Of a stretch of DNA of 46,876 nucleotides, positions 7,969 through 15,004 are shown in pieces (the stretch's first letter is position 1; each line of letters starts with the position of its first letter). Below the pieces are notes generated by a model. It did not search any database. It was not told where the DNA came from and saw nothing but the letters and a program-made list of their open reading frames with translations. Made by a program: the position numbers and the translations under genes. Origin of the DNA: a virus; the IMG/VR virus record IMGVR_UViG_3300024504_000248, positions 1 to 46,876 of that record. One strand, written 5' to 3'.

Positions 7969-9117
7969 TTAGATGGAATCCAAACTTTTGAGGCGAAGCT
8001 GCTGAATCTGGTTCTTGACGAAGTCTAGAGCCTCTCTGACCCGTTCAGACTTCTTCAAGCTAGAAAGCTTCTTCTGAACCTCAGTCAGCTTGGCGGCTGT
8101 GGTCGCTGCCTGAGCCAGGTCGGCAGGATTACAGCCTTCCAGCACTTCCTGTGCCTCGGAAAGCAACCCCGTTACCTTCATGCCCGTGGGTGAGGCATGC
8201 TTGAGAATGGCACTCTTTACCTTGGCAGGCTCTTTAGTGGGTTCTGTCCAAAGCACATGCTGCAGGACTTCCAAATGCTCTGGAAGTACCTCGCTTGCGC
8301 CCTGAAGCCAGGCATAAGCCCTTACCAAAACCACTGACTTTGCCTGCCTGCGATCCCCAATAACCACGCCCTCCCTGGCTAGGTCTTGAAGAATGTTCTC
8401 CAGGGCATCCATTGCTTCCTTGGACCAATCCAGCCCTTGGGCATCCAGCCTGGCTGCCTCAAGTTCAGGCTTAGCCAGAGAAGTGGACAGCTCCGCCAGG
8501 CTGTTAGCCCAAAGAAGCTTTTGCCTGCCATTCTTCGTTTTAATCGGTTGAACGGTTTTACGTACCAGAAAGCGGTCCAAGAGCGCACCCAAGCTTTTAG
8601 CCTCATCCCCTTGAGGGTAGTCATTGGCCGCTGCCACGCAGAGTTCCAAGGGAACTCTGCGTTGAATACCATCGCCTTTATCAAATGTTCTTTCGTTGAG
8701 AATCTTCAAAAGAATATTCAAAATCGCAGGTGAACCCCGAAATATCTCGTCCAAGAAGCAAAACTGCGCCTCGGGAAGTTTGCCTTGGGTTATCCGTACA
8801 AACCGATCAGACTTCAGCTCCGAAAGGCTGTACATGCCTAAAAGCTCTTCTGGCATCGTAAAGCGGTTTAACAGATATACGAATTTGCTCCCATGCATCC
8901 ATTGCATGAGACTATCAACTAGCAAAGACTTACCCGTACCCGGAGGCCCTACCAGAAGCAGGTGCTCGCTGGCCAGAAGACACGTCAATGCAAGATCGAT
9001 TTCCTCCTGGCGTTCAATAAGCGAATTGGAAAGCTCTTTACGGGTGCTTTGAAACTTGTCCTGGACGGTTAGTGGGTTTTCCTGCTTGATAGGCCTAGAA
9101 GTTAAAACTGCGTTCAT
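7969..9117 (-). CDS. MoxR/RavA-type AAA+ ATPase
   Basis: The 382-residue protein has Walker A GPPGTGKS at 56-63, Walker B FLDEIFRG with D121-E122, the sensor-1 region AAANDYPQG, and a later GDRRQAKS typical of the MoxR lid. This places it in the MoxR family, which remodels proteins or metal centres together with a VWA partner, here encoded immediately downstream. CAGGAGGA lies upstream of the ATG. It is the first gene of the leftward operon. The interval 9118-9536 contains no gene I can support. Confidence 0.85.
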   Translation of the reverse strand: MNAVLTSRPIKQENPLTVQDKFQSTRKELSNSLIERQEEIDLALTCLLASEHLLLVGPPGTGKSLLVDSLMQWMHGSKFVYLLNRFTMPEELLGMYSLSELKSDRFVRITQGKLPEAQFCFLDEIFRGSPAILNILLKILNERTFDKGDGIQRRVPLELCVAAANDYPQGDEAKSLGALLDRFLVRKTVQPIKTKNGRQKLLWANSLAELSTSLAKPELEAARLDAQGLDWSKEAMDALENILQDLAREGVVIGDRRQAKSVVLVRAYAWLQGASEVLPEHLEVLQHVLWTEPTKEPAKVKSAILKHASPTGMKVTGLLSEAQEVLEGCNPADLAQAATTAAKLTEVQKKLSSLKKSERVREALDFVKNQIQQLRLKSLDSI

Positions 9118-9536
9118 AAGATCCTCCTGCCACCATGCATGCCCATGGTTGAAGGCAGCTAAACCATATGGCTTGGCCAGCAGATTATGACGCGGGTTGG
9201 TAGGGAATTAAGTTACCTGAATTATCAATGGGCGGATTTAGGAATTGAACTAAGCGCCAAAGGTATCCATGCTTTACCAGGAAGGTCCCCTCCTAGAAAA
9301 GGCTTGTCGCAATACCGACAAACCTCAATCAGCCTAGCCTTGGCAAGGACTACCCTCCCGGCTTTTCAGGAAAATAGAAACTATAAGCATCTTGATTGCT
9401 GTTGGAAGGCTTGGCCAGGCAAAGTTAAGCTCCAAGAGCTTTGAGTTCAGAAATTCTTGGTCTCCTTTTTGGTCTCCCACCCCTTCCGGTATGTGCGGAA
9501 TATGCTTATTTACAAAGGGTTTCAGCGTATCGAGTT

Positions 9537-9584
9537 CTCTGGTTCCTAAACCGAGGGTCGTAGGTTCGAATCTTACCGGGCGCA
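9537..9584 (+). repeat. 3' half of a tRNA-Arg(CCU)-like gene, probable attachment-site scar
   Basis: The segment contains a loop with CCT flanked by a damaged anticodon stem, a perfect T arm (GTAGG at 9560-9564, loop TTCGAAT, CTTAC at 9572-9576 with one G-U pair) and the acceptor 3' strand CGGGCGC plus discriminator A at 9577-9584. The matching 5' acceptor GCGCCCG, D arm and start are absent to the left. An isolated tRNA 3' half is what integration at a tRNA leaves at the distal end of an element. With the tRNA reading rightward, element DNA would be to the left, or two elements would sit in tandem here. Confidence 0.65.
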
Positions 9585-9680
9585 TATATTCACGGGCCGT
9601 AAAAGCTTGCTGTTATTGAACTTATGCACTTCTTTAAACATTTTGTTTGGAAGTGCATTTTTGCTTGTTTGAGGTGGTTT

Positions 9681-9708
9681 ACTGTACATTTACTGTACGT
9701 CACTGTAC
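9681..9708. repeat. three phased ACTGTAC repeats
   Basis: ACTGTAC occurs at 9681-9687, 9692-9698 and 9702-9708, spaced 11 and 10 bases, about one helical turn, so a protein could bind all three on one face. The core GTAC is palindromic. Likely operator, iteron or integrase arm sites at the left end of the phage region. Confidence 0.6.
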
Positions 9709-9732
9709 AAATTGGCACGATATTTGCTTTTA

Positions 9733-9762
9733 TATATTACTCTATATTACTCTATATTGCAC
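9733..9762. repeat. ten-base direct repeats TATATTACTC
   Basis: Two exact copies lie at 9733-9742 and 9743-9752, and a third diverged copy (TATATTGCAC) follows at 9753-9762. The period is exactly ten bases in a very AT-rich tract, suggesting an unwinding or protein-binding region. Confidence 0.6.
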
Positions 9763-9776
9763 TAAGTACACTTAGT

Positions 9777-9832
9777 ACTTCTTAGAGTAAGTTAAAAAAG
9801 AATATATTCTTTTTTAACTTACTCTAAGAAGT
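9777..9832. repeat. 56-bp perfect palindrome
   Basis: Each base from 9777 to 9804 pairs with its mirror from 9832 back to 9805, with no spacer. The arm starts ACTTCTTAGAGTAAG and the centre is GAATATATTC. It lies between the phased repeats and the terminator at 9850-9881. It could be a cruciform, replication or recombination site, or form a long RNA hairpin if transcribed. Confidence 0.85.
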
Positions 9833-9849
9833 TACTCACACAGACGTAA

Positions 9850-9881
9850 AAAAACCCCGGCTTTTTAGGGCCGGGGTTTTT
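9850..9881. terminator. bidirectional rho-independent terminator
   Basis: AAAAACCCCGGC (9850-9861) and GCCGGGGTTTTT (9870-9881) form a strong stem with T runs on both strands. It serves the leftward ribbon-helix-helix gene that stops at 9894 and would also insulate the phage from rightward transcription. Confidence 0.85.
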
Positions 9882-9893
9882 ATTTGCACTTTC

Positions 9894-10091
9894 CTACAGG
9901 GTGTGAATGTTCTTTTTCATGGAATCTAGGTCTTTTGTACCCTGTTCTCGCATCAGGTGATCTAAATAATCCGTCAGGGTAAGGTTCTTCCAAGCTGCAA
10001 TTATCTGCATTAAATGCAGCGTTTTACGCCGTACACGAACAGTGGTTGTTTCATCTTCGCCACTTTTTTCTGGTGGGTTTTTAGGCGACAT
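9894..10091 (-). CDS. ribbon-helix-helix DNA-binding protein
   Basis: The 65-residue protein has an acidic leader then TTTVRVRRKTLHLMQIIA, the following WKNLTLTDYLDHLMREQ. The single charged beta strand followed by two helices is the ribbon-helix-helix plan (CopG/Arc/ParD class). It probably binds operators as a dimer; as the only leftward gene at the head of the phage region, facing the first rightward promoter, it is a candidate repressor. AAGGAG lies upstream of the ATG. The divergent intergenic region 10092-10287 carries the first early promoter. Confidence 0.7.
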   Translation of the reverse strand: MSPKNPPEKSGEDETTTVRVRRKTLHLMQIIAAWKNLTLTDYLDHLMREQGTKDLDSMKKNIHTL

Positions 10092-10206
10092 CTACTTGCA
10101 CTCCTTTACACATGTTAGCAGCACTCTCAGAAAAAATTTTTAGCAGAAAAACACTATGTCTGCAAGGGTTTTGCGACATTTTGAAAAAATTACAAGGTTT
10201 TTTATA

Positions 10207-10286
10207 TTGCGTCTGCCGAATATGTTTGTAGATTGATCATACAACCATCGCAGTGATGGCTGTAGAACAAAGTTTAGGAGTGCTGC
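10207..10286 (+). promoter_or_regulatory. early promoter and leader, TTGC-N16 class, copy 1
   Basis: TTGCGT (10207-10212) and TAGATT (10229-10234) are 16 bases apart, with TGCCGA at 10214-10219 inside the spacer. ATACAACCAT follows at 10239-10248, then a small hairpin CCATC/GATGG (10244-10257), and the ribosome site AGGAGTGCTGC at 10276-10286. The same elements recur upstream of the gene at 19443. Confidence 0.6.
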
Positions 10287-10287
10287 T

Positions 10288-10692
10288 ATGAGTGCTGTTT
10301 GTGAAAAGGTGGTTAATAAGAATGTTCGCTATTTTGTTGCAGATCGGATTGTTCACGCATTGCGCAACCTGCGCCCAAGTTTGGCAAACGACCAGTGGTA
10401 CAGATTCCTTGAATGTCTCAACTGCATCGTTTCCAACCAACGAGAATCTATTAAAGCAACCATGTGCTCGATGCGACCAGACAGGGTGCGAATCTTCTTG
10501 CTCGAAGCCGATGGGGTTGATGCAGCATTGCACTCATCCATCACAGGGAACGTGTACACCATCTACACACCAACGTGGGGTGAGAATTGGGAACATGAAA
10601 CTATTTACTCCTGCGAAATGCAGGATCAGGCGTTAAGCGAAGAACTTGTGCGCCAAGGAATTGAACTCTACCCAGAAAGTGAGGTGGAGTAA
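10288..10692 (+). CDS. early phage protein of unknown function
   Basis: First gene of the early operon, 134 residues, soluble, with MSAVCEKVVNKNVRYFVADR at the start and a Trp/Tyr-rich strand region (YTIYTPTWGENWEHETIYS) before an acidic C-terminus. No family recognised. It follows the leader AGGAGTGCTGC and its stop overlaps the next start (TAATG). Confidence 0.65.
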   Translation: MSAVCEKVVNKNVRYFVADRIVHALRNLRPSLANDQWYRFLECLNCIVSNQRESIKATMCSMRPDRVRIFLLEADGVDAALHSSITGNVYTIYTPTWGENWEHETIYSCEMQDQALSEELVRQGIELYPESEVE

Positions 10693-10814
10693 TGGACGAG
10701 CAAGAACAGTGCGATTGTGGTGGATACGAAGATTACGACAGGTGGGAATTTGAAACAAGTGTTCTGACAAACAAGAAGATTTTAGAGGAGTGCGAAGATG
10801 CAAGAGTCAATTGA
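10692..10814 (+). CDS. small acidic protein with a CxC motif
   Basis: A 40-residue frame starting MDEQEQCDCGGYEDYDRWEF. It is coupled by TAATG to the gene before and overlaps the start of the gene after by 17 bases. The CDCGG element resembles half a metal knuckle, but one pair of cysteines is not enough to claim it. Many phages carry such small early acidic proteins. Reality is supported mainly by the tight coupling. Confidence 0.45.
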   Translation: MDEQEQCDCGGYEDYDRWEFETSVLTNKKILEECEDARVN

Positions 10815-11151
10815 TGTGGCACTGGATGATGCACCAGTTCAAGCTGGCGAAACAAATGTGGTGGGTATCCAAGACTTTTTACCACTCTACTGCGATGTTC
10901 ACGTCTGGGGGTTGTTTGAAAACAACCCCGCAGAAGTGGTGCACGGCAAGGTGTGCTCAGGTCTTGTGTGCTACTACCATGGTGACTCTCTTGCTAGTGG
11001 TTACCTAGTAAAACTCGACAATCCTATTAACACATCTTTCCAAGGTCAGGGTGAACCTTGCAGTGGAAGACAGCAAGTAGTTTTTGTGCATTATAGTTCG
11101 CTTGAATATCTTGCGCCCGGCGGAATACCAAAATACGAAGGAGAAGAATAA
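10798..11151 (+). CDS. early phage protein of unknown function
   Basis: A 117-residue soluble protein starting MQESIDVALDDAPVQAGE, with three cysteines in a Gly/Tyr-rich middle (KVCSGLVCYYHGDSLASGY) and an acidic end. The ribosome site GAGGAG lies within the preceding gene. Its stop overlaps the RecT start (TAATG), placing it in the recombination operon. No family recognised. Confidence 0.6.
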   Translation: MQESIDVALDDAPVQAGETNVVGIQDFLPLYCDVHVWGLFENNPAEVVHGKVCSGLVCYYHGDSLASGYLVKLDNPINTSFQGQGEPCSGRQQVVFVHYSSLEYLAPGGIPKYEGEE

Positions 11152-11882
11152 TGTCTAATGCATTGGTCCTAAAGAATGATATTGCTTTAAACAGCATTTC
11201 TGAAGTTGAAAGATTTGCGAACAATGCTGTGAAGAGTGGACTTTACAAGGATGTAAGGGATGCAGCTAGTGCGGTTGTCCGCATCATGATAGGCCGGGAA
11301 GTTGGCCTTGGTGCTGCTGCAAGCTTGAAGAATATTCAAATTGTGCAGGGTACTCCAACCTTCTCAGCTAACCTTGTTGCATCCATGATTAAAAAGTCTA
11401 GGCCACGTTACAACTACAGGCCAAAAGTGCTCAGTGAGAAGGAATGCACATTGATGTTTTTTGAGGATGGTGAGGAGTGCGGTACGTGGACTTACACCAT
11501 TGAGGATGCACGTAAAGCCGGACTTACCTCAAAAGATAACTGGGTCAAATATCCAAAGTCGATGTTGTTTGCACGCTGCATTACTGCTGGTGGGCGTGCA
11601 TTTTGTCCTGATGTTTCAGTATTTCCTCTGTACACATCTGAGGAACTTGGAGGTGCTGTGAGTGATGAAGACGTGTTCGATGATGAGAGAGAGGAGAAAA
11701 CTTTTGTTCCATCCTCTGAGGTCAGTGTTGAGGATAGGTACAAACTTCTTTCAATGTGTGCAGAGCGAGGTATTGCAGTTCCAAAGCTCTGCAAAAACCT
11801 CGGAATCCAAAGCATTGAAAGTATTACAGAACCGGAATTCAAGCGTGCAATCCAATTTGTCAATTCATCTAAAGGAGAGTAA
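11151..11882 (+). CDS. RecT-family single-strand annealing protein
   Basis: The 243-residue protein shows the RecT/Redbeta-type layout: an N-terminal helical region with VVRIMIGREVGLG, a strand TFSANLVASMIKKS, and near 135-156 the motif YPKSMLFARCITAGGRAF, followed by CPDV and YTSEELGG. It matches the family pattern of a methionine/arginine helix, then PDV and YT-EE. It should anneal complementary single strands during phage recombination or replication. A C-terminal module (about 195-243) may bind a partner such as SSB. The SSB-like gene starts two bases downstream. Confidence 0.8.
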   Translation: MSNALVLKNDIALNSISEVERFANNAVKSGLYKDVRDAASAVVRIMIGREVGLGAAASLKNIQIVQGTPTFSANLVASMIKKSRPRYNYRPKVLSEKECTLMFFEDGEECGTWTYTIEDARKAGLTSKDNWVKYPKSMLFARCITAGGRAFCPDVSVFPLYTSEELGGAVSDEDVFDDEREEKTFVPSSEVSVEDRYKLLSMCAERGIAVPKLCKNLGIQSIESITEPEFKRAIQFVNSSKGE

Positions 11883-11884
11883 CA

Positions 11885-12469
11885 ATGTCTGATTTGATTG
11901 CTGTGGGAAATTACAACGGAAAAATTGTGGGCCATGATCTCACTGAGATTGGGGATAAGAAAACGCCATGTGTGGTGTTTGATGTCCTTATCAATGCGCA
12001 CGGTGTGGAGGTAGAGCGCAGGGTTCTTCTATGGTTGACTGAACGTGCACTACCATACACGGTGAAGTCGATCAGGGAGTTGGGATACCACAGCACCCAA
12101 CTTTCTGGTCTTGCTCTTGAGCATGAGGAGGAAAGTGGAATGATTGGTACACCAGTGAAGGTTAGCATCAAACATGCAGATGATCACAAGGGAATTGTGC
12201 GGGAGAGAATTGGACTTTATCCAGCACAAAAACCAAGTGCAAAAATGGGAAATGCAACTCTTTCAAGGTTTGAAAAGTTGTTTAAACGAGAGCAGGAAAA
12301 ACTACTTCAGGAGGAAGAAGATGCACCAGAGGAAGAAGAGCAGGTTGAGCATGATGATGCGGTGGTTGTTTCTGAGGATGAGGAAATTCCTGCGCCACCA
12401 CCAGTTAAAACCAAGAAGGTTGTAAAGACATTCCAAAATGCGCCAAGGAGAGAGCGTACACCATTCTAA
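11885..12469 (+). CDS. SSB-like single-stranded DNA-binding protein
   Basis: The 194-residue protein has a strand-rich N-terminal domain of about 110 residues (VGNYNGKIVGHDL, VVFDVLINAHGVEVERRV) consistent with an OB fold, then an acidic disordered tail with runs of Glu and a proline stretch, ending RRERTPF. An acidic tail with a C-terminal PF tip is how SSB proteins recruit partners. The position after RecT and before primase-helicase supports this. GGAGAG precedes the ATG. Confidence 0.65.
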   Translation: MSDLIAVGNYNGKIVGHDLTEIGDKKTPCVVFDVLINAHGVEVERRVLLWLTERALPYTVKSIRELGYHSTQLSGLALEHEEESGMIGTPVKVSIKHADDHKGIVRERIGLYPAQKPSAKMGNATLSRFEKLFKREQEKLLQEEEDAPEEEEQVEHDDAVVVSEDEEIPAPPPVKTKKVVKTFQNAPRRERTPF

Positions 12470-12479
12470 CACGGAGGTA

Positions 12480-12893
12480 GTGAATGGGGGCGTATCCCCT
12501 GCGCCCCCACTCACAAACACAATGTATTTAAAAACCAAAGAAGACAAAGATACTCTGAATGCTTTTGGCATCGTAGTTCTCGGATGGGCTGAAAAGCTGC
12601 ACAAGATGCAAAGTAGTTGCATTCATGTGTATAAGGAACTGGTGCAGGAGTATTCCAGCAAAGACAGCGGAAAACCGTTTTTTGTGAATGGATGTGCGTA
12701 TTACCTAGCCATAGCTGAATTGGCAGAGAATTTGAGGAAACTTGCTATACACCACAGCCGGGAGTGCAACCGTTTGAGTGGTTACCAGTTGGATGTAGGA
12801 GAGTTAGAAGATGTTTTTAAGCAGCAAACAGAGTGGAACGAAAAGCACTGCGATGGATTTAGTGCTGGGAAAATTGGAAAAGGTAAGCCGTAG
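12480..12893 (+). CDS. phage replication-module protein of unknown function
   Basis: About 137 residues, mostly helical, with GIVVLGWAEKLHKMQ, the later YLAIAELAENLRKLAIHH and an acidic region. No family recognised. The start is uncertain: a GTG at 12480 lies just one base after GGAGGT, while the next in-frame ATG (12522) has no ribosome site. A stable hairpin at 12485-12507 covers the first codons. The end overlaps the primase-helicase start by 83 bases. Confidence 0.5.
   Translation: MNGGVSPAPPLTNTMYLKTKEDKDTLNAFGIVVLGWAEKLHKMQSSCIHVYKELVQEYSSKDSGKPFFVNGCAYYLAIAELAENLRKLAIHHSRECNRLSGYQLDVGELEDVFKQQTEWNEKHCDGFSAGKIGKGKP
12485..12507 (+). promoter_or_regulatory. GC hairpin over a start region
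   Basis: GGGGGCG and CGCCCCC form a perfect seven-pair stem with loop TATCCCCTG, immediately after the ribosome site GGAGGT (12473-12478). It could throttle translation of the 12480 gene relative to SSB and primase. Confidence 0.55.
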
Positions 12894-14541
12894 TGGTACT
12901 GAGTGGAAGGCGTGCTGTCCTGCACATGAGGATAGTTCACCATCTCTGACGATAAGGCAGAAAGATGGTGCGATAGTACTGAAGTGCCATGCAGGTTGTA
13001 AGCAGTTGGATATCCTGCATGCTCTGGAGCTTGAGTGGAAAGATTTGTTCCCACAGGATGACTATTCACTGTGGAACATGGTTTTTAAGAGGTTTATTCA
13101 ATGCGCACAACTGTCGCCTTGTGATAAAGACTTGCTTGCATCAAGGGGATTAGTTGATGAATGGATTTGTTTGGGTGGGTTCCGTTCATTAGCTGATTCC
13201 GTTACAAGGCGCAGTGTTATTCAGTTGTTCGAGGAGTTTGGTGATGATTTATACAGTGTGCCGGGATTTTGCAGTACACCAAATGGTGCACGCATAAAGG
13301 CACAGTCTGGAATACTTCTTCCTGTGATGAATGAAAAGCAGGAAGTGTGCGGTTTCCAGATTTTGACAAACAGTACACCAAAGTACATTTGGTTTACTGG
13401 AGACACCTCTGCGAAGAGTTTCGCACATGTGCCATGGCAGGCACTTGAAAGAAATACTCGCACATCTGTGCGAGTTACAGAGGGTGTGCTAAAATGTGAA
13501 ATTGCCTGCTGTGTGGATGATACAACCCTGACTATCGGGGTTGCTGGAGTAAACAACTGGTCAACAGCACTCCCAGTTCTCCGCAACCTCGGTGCACAAT
13601 CAGTGCGAATTGCATTTGACTCTGACTGGCAGAGTAATGCAAACGTGAAGGCAGCACTAACTGACTTCTACTATGCACTGAAGAATGAGGGGTTCCAGAC
13701 CCTAATAGAGGTCTGGAATCCCGAATACAAGGGAATAGACGATGCTCTTCTTGCAGGATGTGAAATAACCACAATAGAAAAGATTCCTTCCGATACTGCA
13801 ATTAAGGGCGTAAGACCTGCATCAGATTACAAGACCTTACCTGTAGAGTGGGTGTGGCACGGTTGGTTACCCAAGGGAATGCTTGTTGTACTTGAGGGTG
13901 ATCCAAGTCTGGGCAAGAGCACACTGTGCGCTGACATAGCCATGCGCATAACCACTTGCACACCATTTCCGGGAACCTCCACAAAACCAACTTGTGGTAG
14001 TGTTTTGTTTCTAAGCGCAGAAGACGATCCGGGAAGAATTACTGTACCAAGGATGCGTGCAGCAGGTGCGGATTTATCCAAAGTGTACTTCTGGGAAGTG
14101 CACCCAACTTTTCCTCAAAAGATTGGTGAGCTTGAGCAAATCATTGAATCACTCGGAATAGTACTGGTGGTGATGGATCCACTACTTGCATTCCTTGGGG
14201 ATGATGTGGATTCGTACAAGGACCAAAACATACGCCAAGTGTTGAGCCCACTGAGCAAAATGGCAGAGCGCACCGGAGCGTGTGTCCTGATGATACGTCA
14301 CCTCACCAAGCAGTCTGTTGGTGTATCACAGATGTACAGGGGTTCTGGATCCATTGCAATCGTTGCTGCATCCAGAGTGTGTTTGTACATGATTCAAGAT
14401 GACGACAGTGATGATCGTGTATTAGGGCAGGTTAAGAACAATCTTGCACCTAAGCAACCATCTTGGGCCTTTGGATTCACTGAGTGTGGTACTTCTTGGC
14501 AGGATACCAAGTTGACGTGGAAGGGTAGGTCTGAGAAGTGA
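12811..14541 (+). CDS. primase-helicase
   Basis: The 576-residue protein combines three parts. Residues 15-75 carry a CHC2-type zinc motif (ACCPAHEDSSPSL, then CHAGC). The middle, about 90-330, is a Toprim/DUF3854-like region with IRVTEGVLKCEIAC, QSVRIAFDSDWQ and DDALLAG. From 345 comes a RepA-like RecA-fold helicase with Walker A GDPSLGKST (about 365-373) and Walker B VVMDPLLAFL near 455. It should prime and unwind phage DNA. AGGAG precedes 12811; the ATG at 12853 (MDLVLGKLEKV) is where family members usually begin, so the first 14 residues may not be translated. Confidence 0.8.
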   Translation: MFLSSKQSGTKSTAMDLVLGKLEKVSRSGTEWKACCPAHEDSSPSLTIRQKDGAIVLKCHAGCKQLDILHALELEWKDLFPQDDYSLWNMVFKRFIQCAQLSPCDKDLLASRGLVDEWICLGGFRSLADSVTRRSVIQLFEEFGDDLYSVPGFCSTPNGARIKAQSGILLPVMNEKQEVCGFQILTNSTPKYIWFTGDTSAKSFAHVPWQALERNTRTSVRVTEGVLKCEIACCVDDTTLTIGVAGVNNWSTALPVLRNLGAQSVRIAFDSDWQSNANVKAALTDFYYALKNEGFQTLIEVWNPEYKGIDDALLAGCEITTIEKIPSDTAIKGVRPASDYKTLPVEWVWHGWLPKGMLVVLEGDPSLGKSTLCADIAMRITTCTPFPGTSTKPTCGSVLFLSAEDDPGRITVPRMRAAGADLSKVYFWEVHPTFPQKIGELEQIIESLGIVLVVMDPLLAFLGDDVDSYKDQNIRQVLSPLSKMAERTGACVLMIRHLTKQSVGVSQMYRGSGSIAIVAASRVCLYMIQDDDSDDRVLGQVKNNLAPKQPSWAFGFTECGTSWQDTKLTWKGRSEK

Positions 14542-14756
14542 CAACACCTGCACAACGAGCACATGCCTTAGTGAGCACGAGGGAGTTTCTTGTAAATCTT
14601 TCCAATGGTGCGTACAAAGGTGCTCCAAAGCACATCAGGAATAAAGCTAAGACATTGCTGCGACATTACCCATGGGATACCAATGTTCTCGAATTAGCTG
14701 AGCACTGTCCAAATATTTTGGAGGTTGGAGATGGCAGGGAAGAAGAGCAGGGATAA
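14538..14756 (+). CDS. BPSL0761-like small protein
   Basis: A 72-residue protein with a GTG start overlapping the primase-helicase stop (GTGA). The pattern ALVSTREFLVNLSN, then IRNKAKTLLRHYPWD resembles the BPSL0761 family of small helical proteins (REFL, then LLRHYP) found in proteobacteria and phages, with no known function. A replication accessory role is suggested only by its place between primase-helicase and resolvase. Confidence 0.55.
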   Translation: MTTPAQRAHALVSTREFLVNLSNGAYKGAPKHIRNKAKTLLRHYPWDTNVLELAEHCPNILEVGDGREEEQG

Positions 14757-14793
14757 AGGTGCACTCAGTGCAATTGGGGGATGCTGTGGGTAG
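14731..14793 (+). pseudogene. duplicated 5' end of the resolvase gene
   Basis: An ATG behind GGAGGTTGGAG opens a 20-codon frame beginning MAGKKSRDKGA and stopping at 14793. The functional resolvase at 15001 begins MSGKKSRDKGA, ten of eleven residues the same although several codons differ (AGC/TCC, AGG/CGT, GAT/GAC). This is a diverged stub of a second resolvase start, separated from the intact gene by the 81-residue gene between them. It may still be translated as a leader peptide. Confidence 0.55.
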
Positions 14794-15004
14794 CAAAAAT
14801 GTGTGTGTGGTTCCCGTGGAGAGTTACAACGGTATGAAATCCTGTTTGAAGGATTCTATGGAATGTTTACAGGAGTATCTTTTACTCTACGAGCGGAAAA
14901 CCCCTAGGGCTACCTATATCGCAGAGCGCACAGAAGCACTCCTGCACAAAGCTAATACGTTGCTGCAGGAGTCACATACCATCAAAGATGGGAGTTTAAA
15001 ATGA
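14759..15004 (+). CDS. small helical protein, possible insertion next to resolvase
   Basis: An 81-residue frame from GTG 14759, overlapping the resolvase start by four bases (ATGA). The C-terminal two thirds are helical (SMECLQEYLLLYERK, EALLHKANTLLQES). No family recognised. AGGGA upstream is a weak ribosome site; translation may instead be coupled to the leader frame at 14731. Its codon choice resembles its neighbours. Confidence 0.5.
   Translation: MHSVQLGDAVGSKNVCVVPVESYNGMKSCLKDSMECLQEYLLLYERKTPRATYIAERTEALLHKANTLLQESHTIKDGSLK

Noticed and set aside
9228-9255. Possible tRNA 3' end on the minus strand
   Set aside because: The sequence resembles an acceptor and T arm but the T stem does not pair in the usual register and no matching 5' acceptor or anticodon arm is nearby.
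12438-12479. Upstream ATG for the 12480 gene
   Set aside because: It lies well inside the SSB-like gene, and the GGAGGT site is downstream of it.
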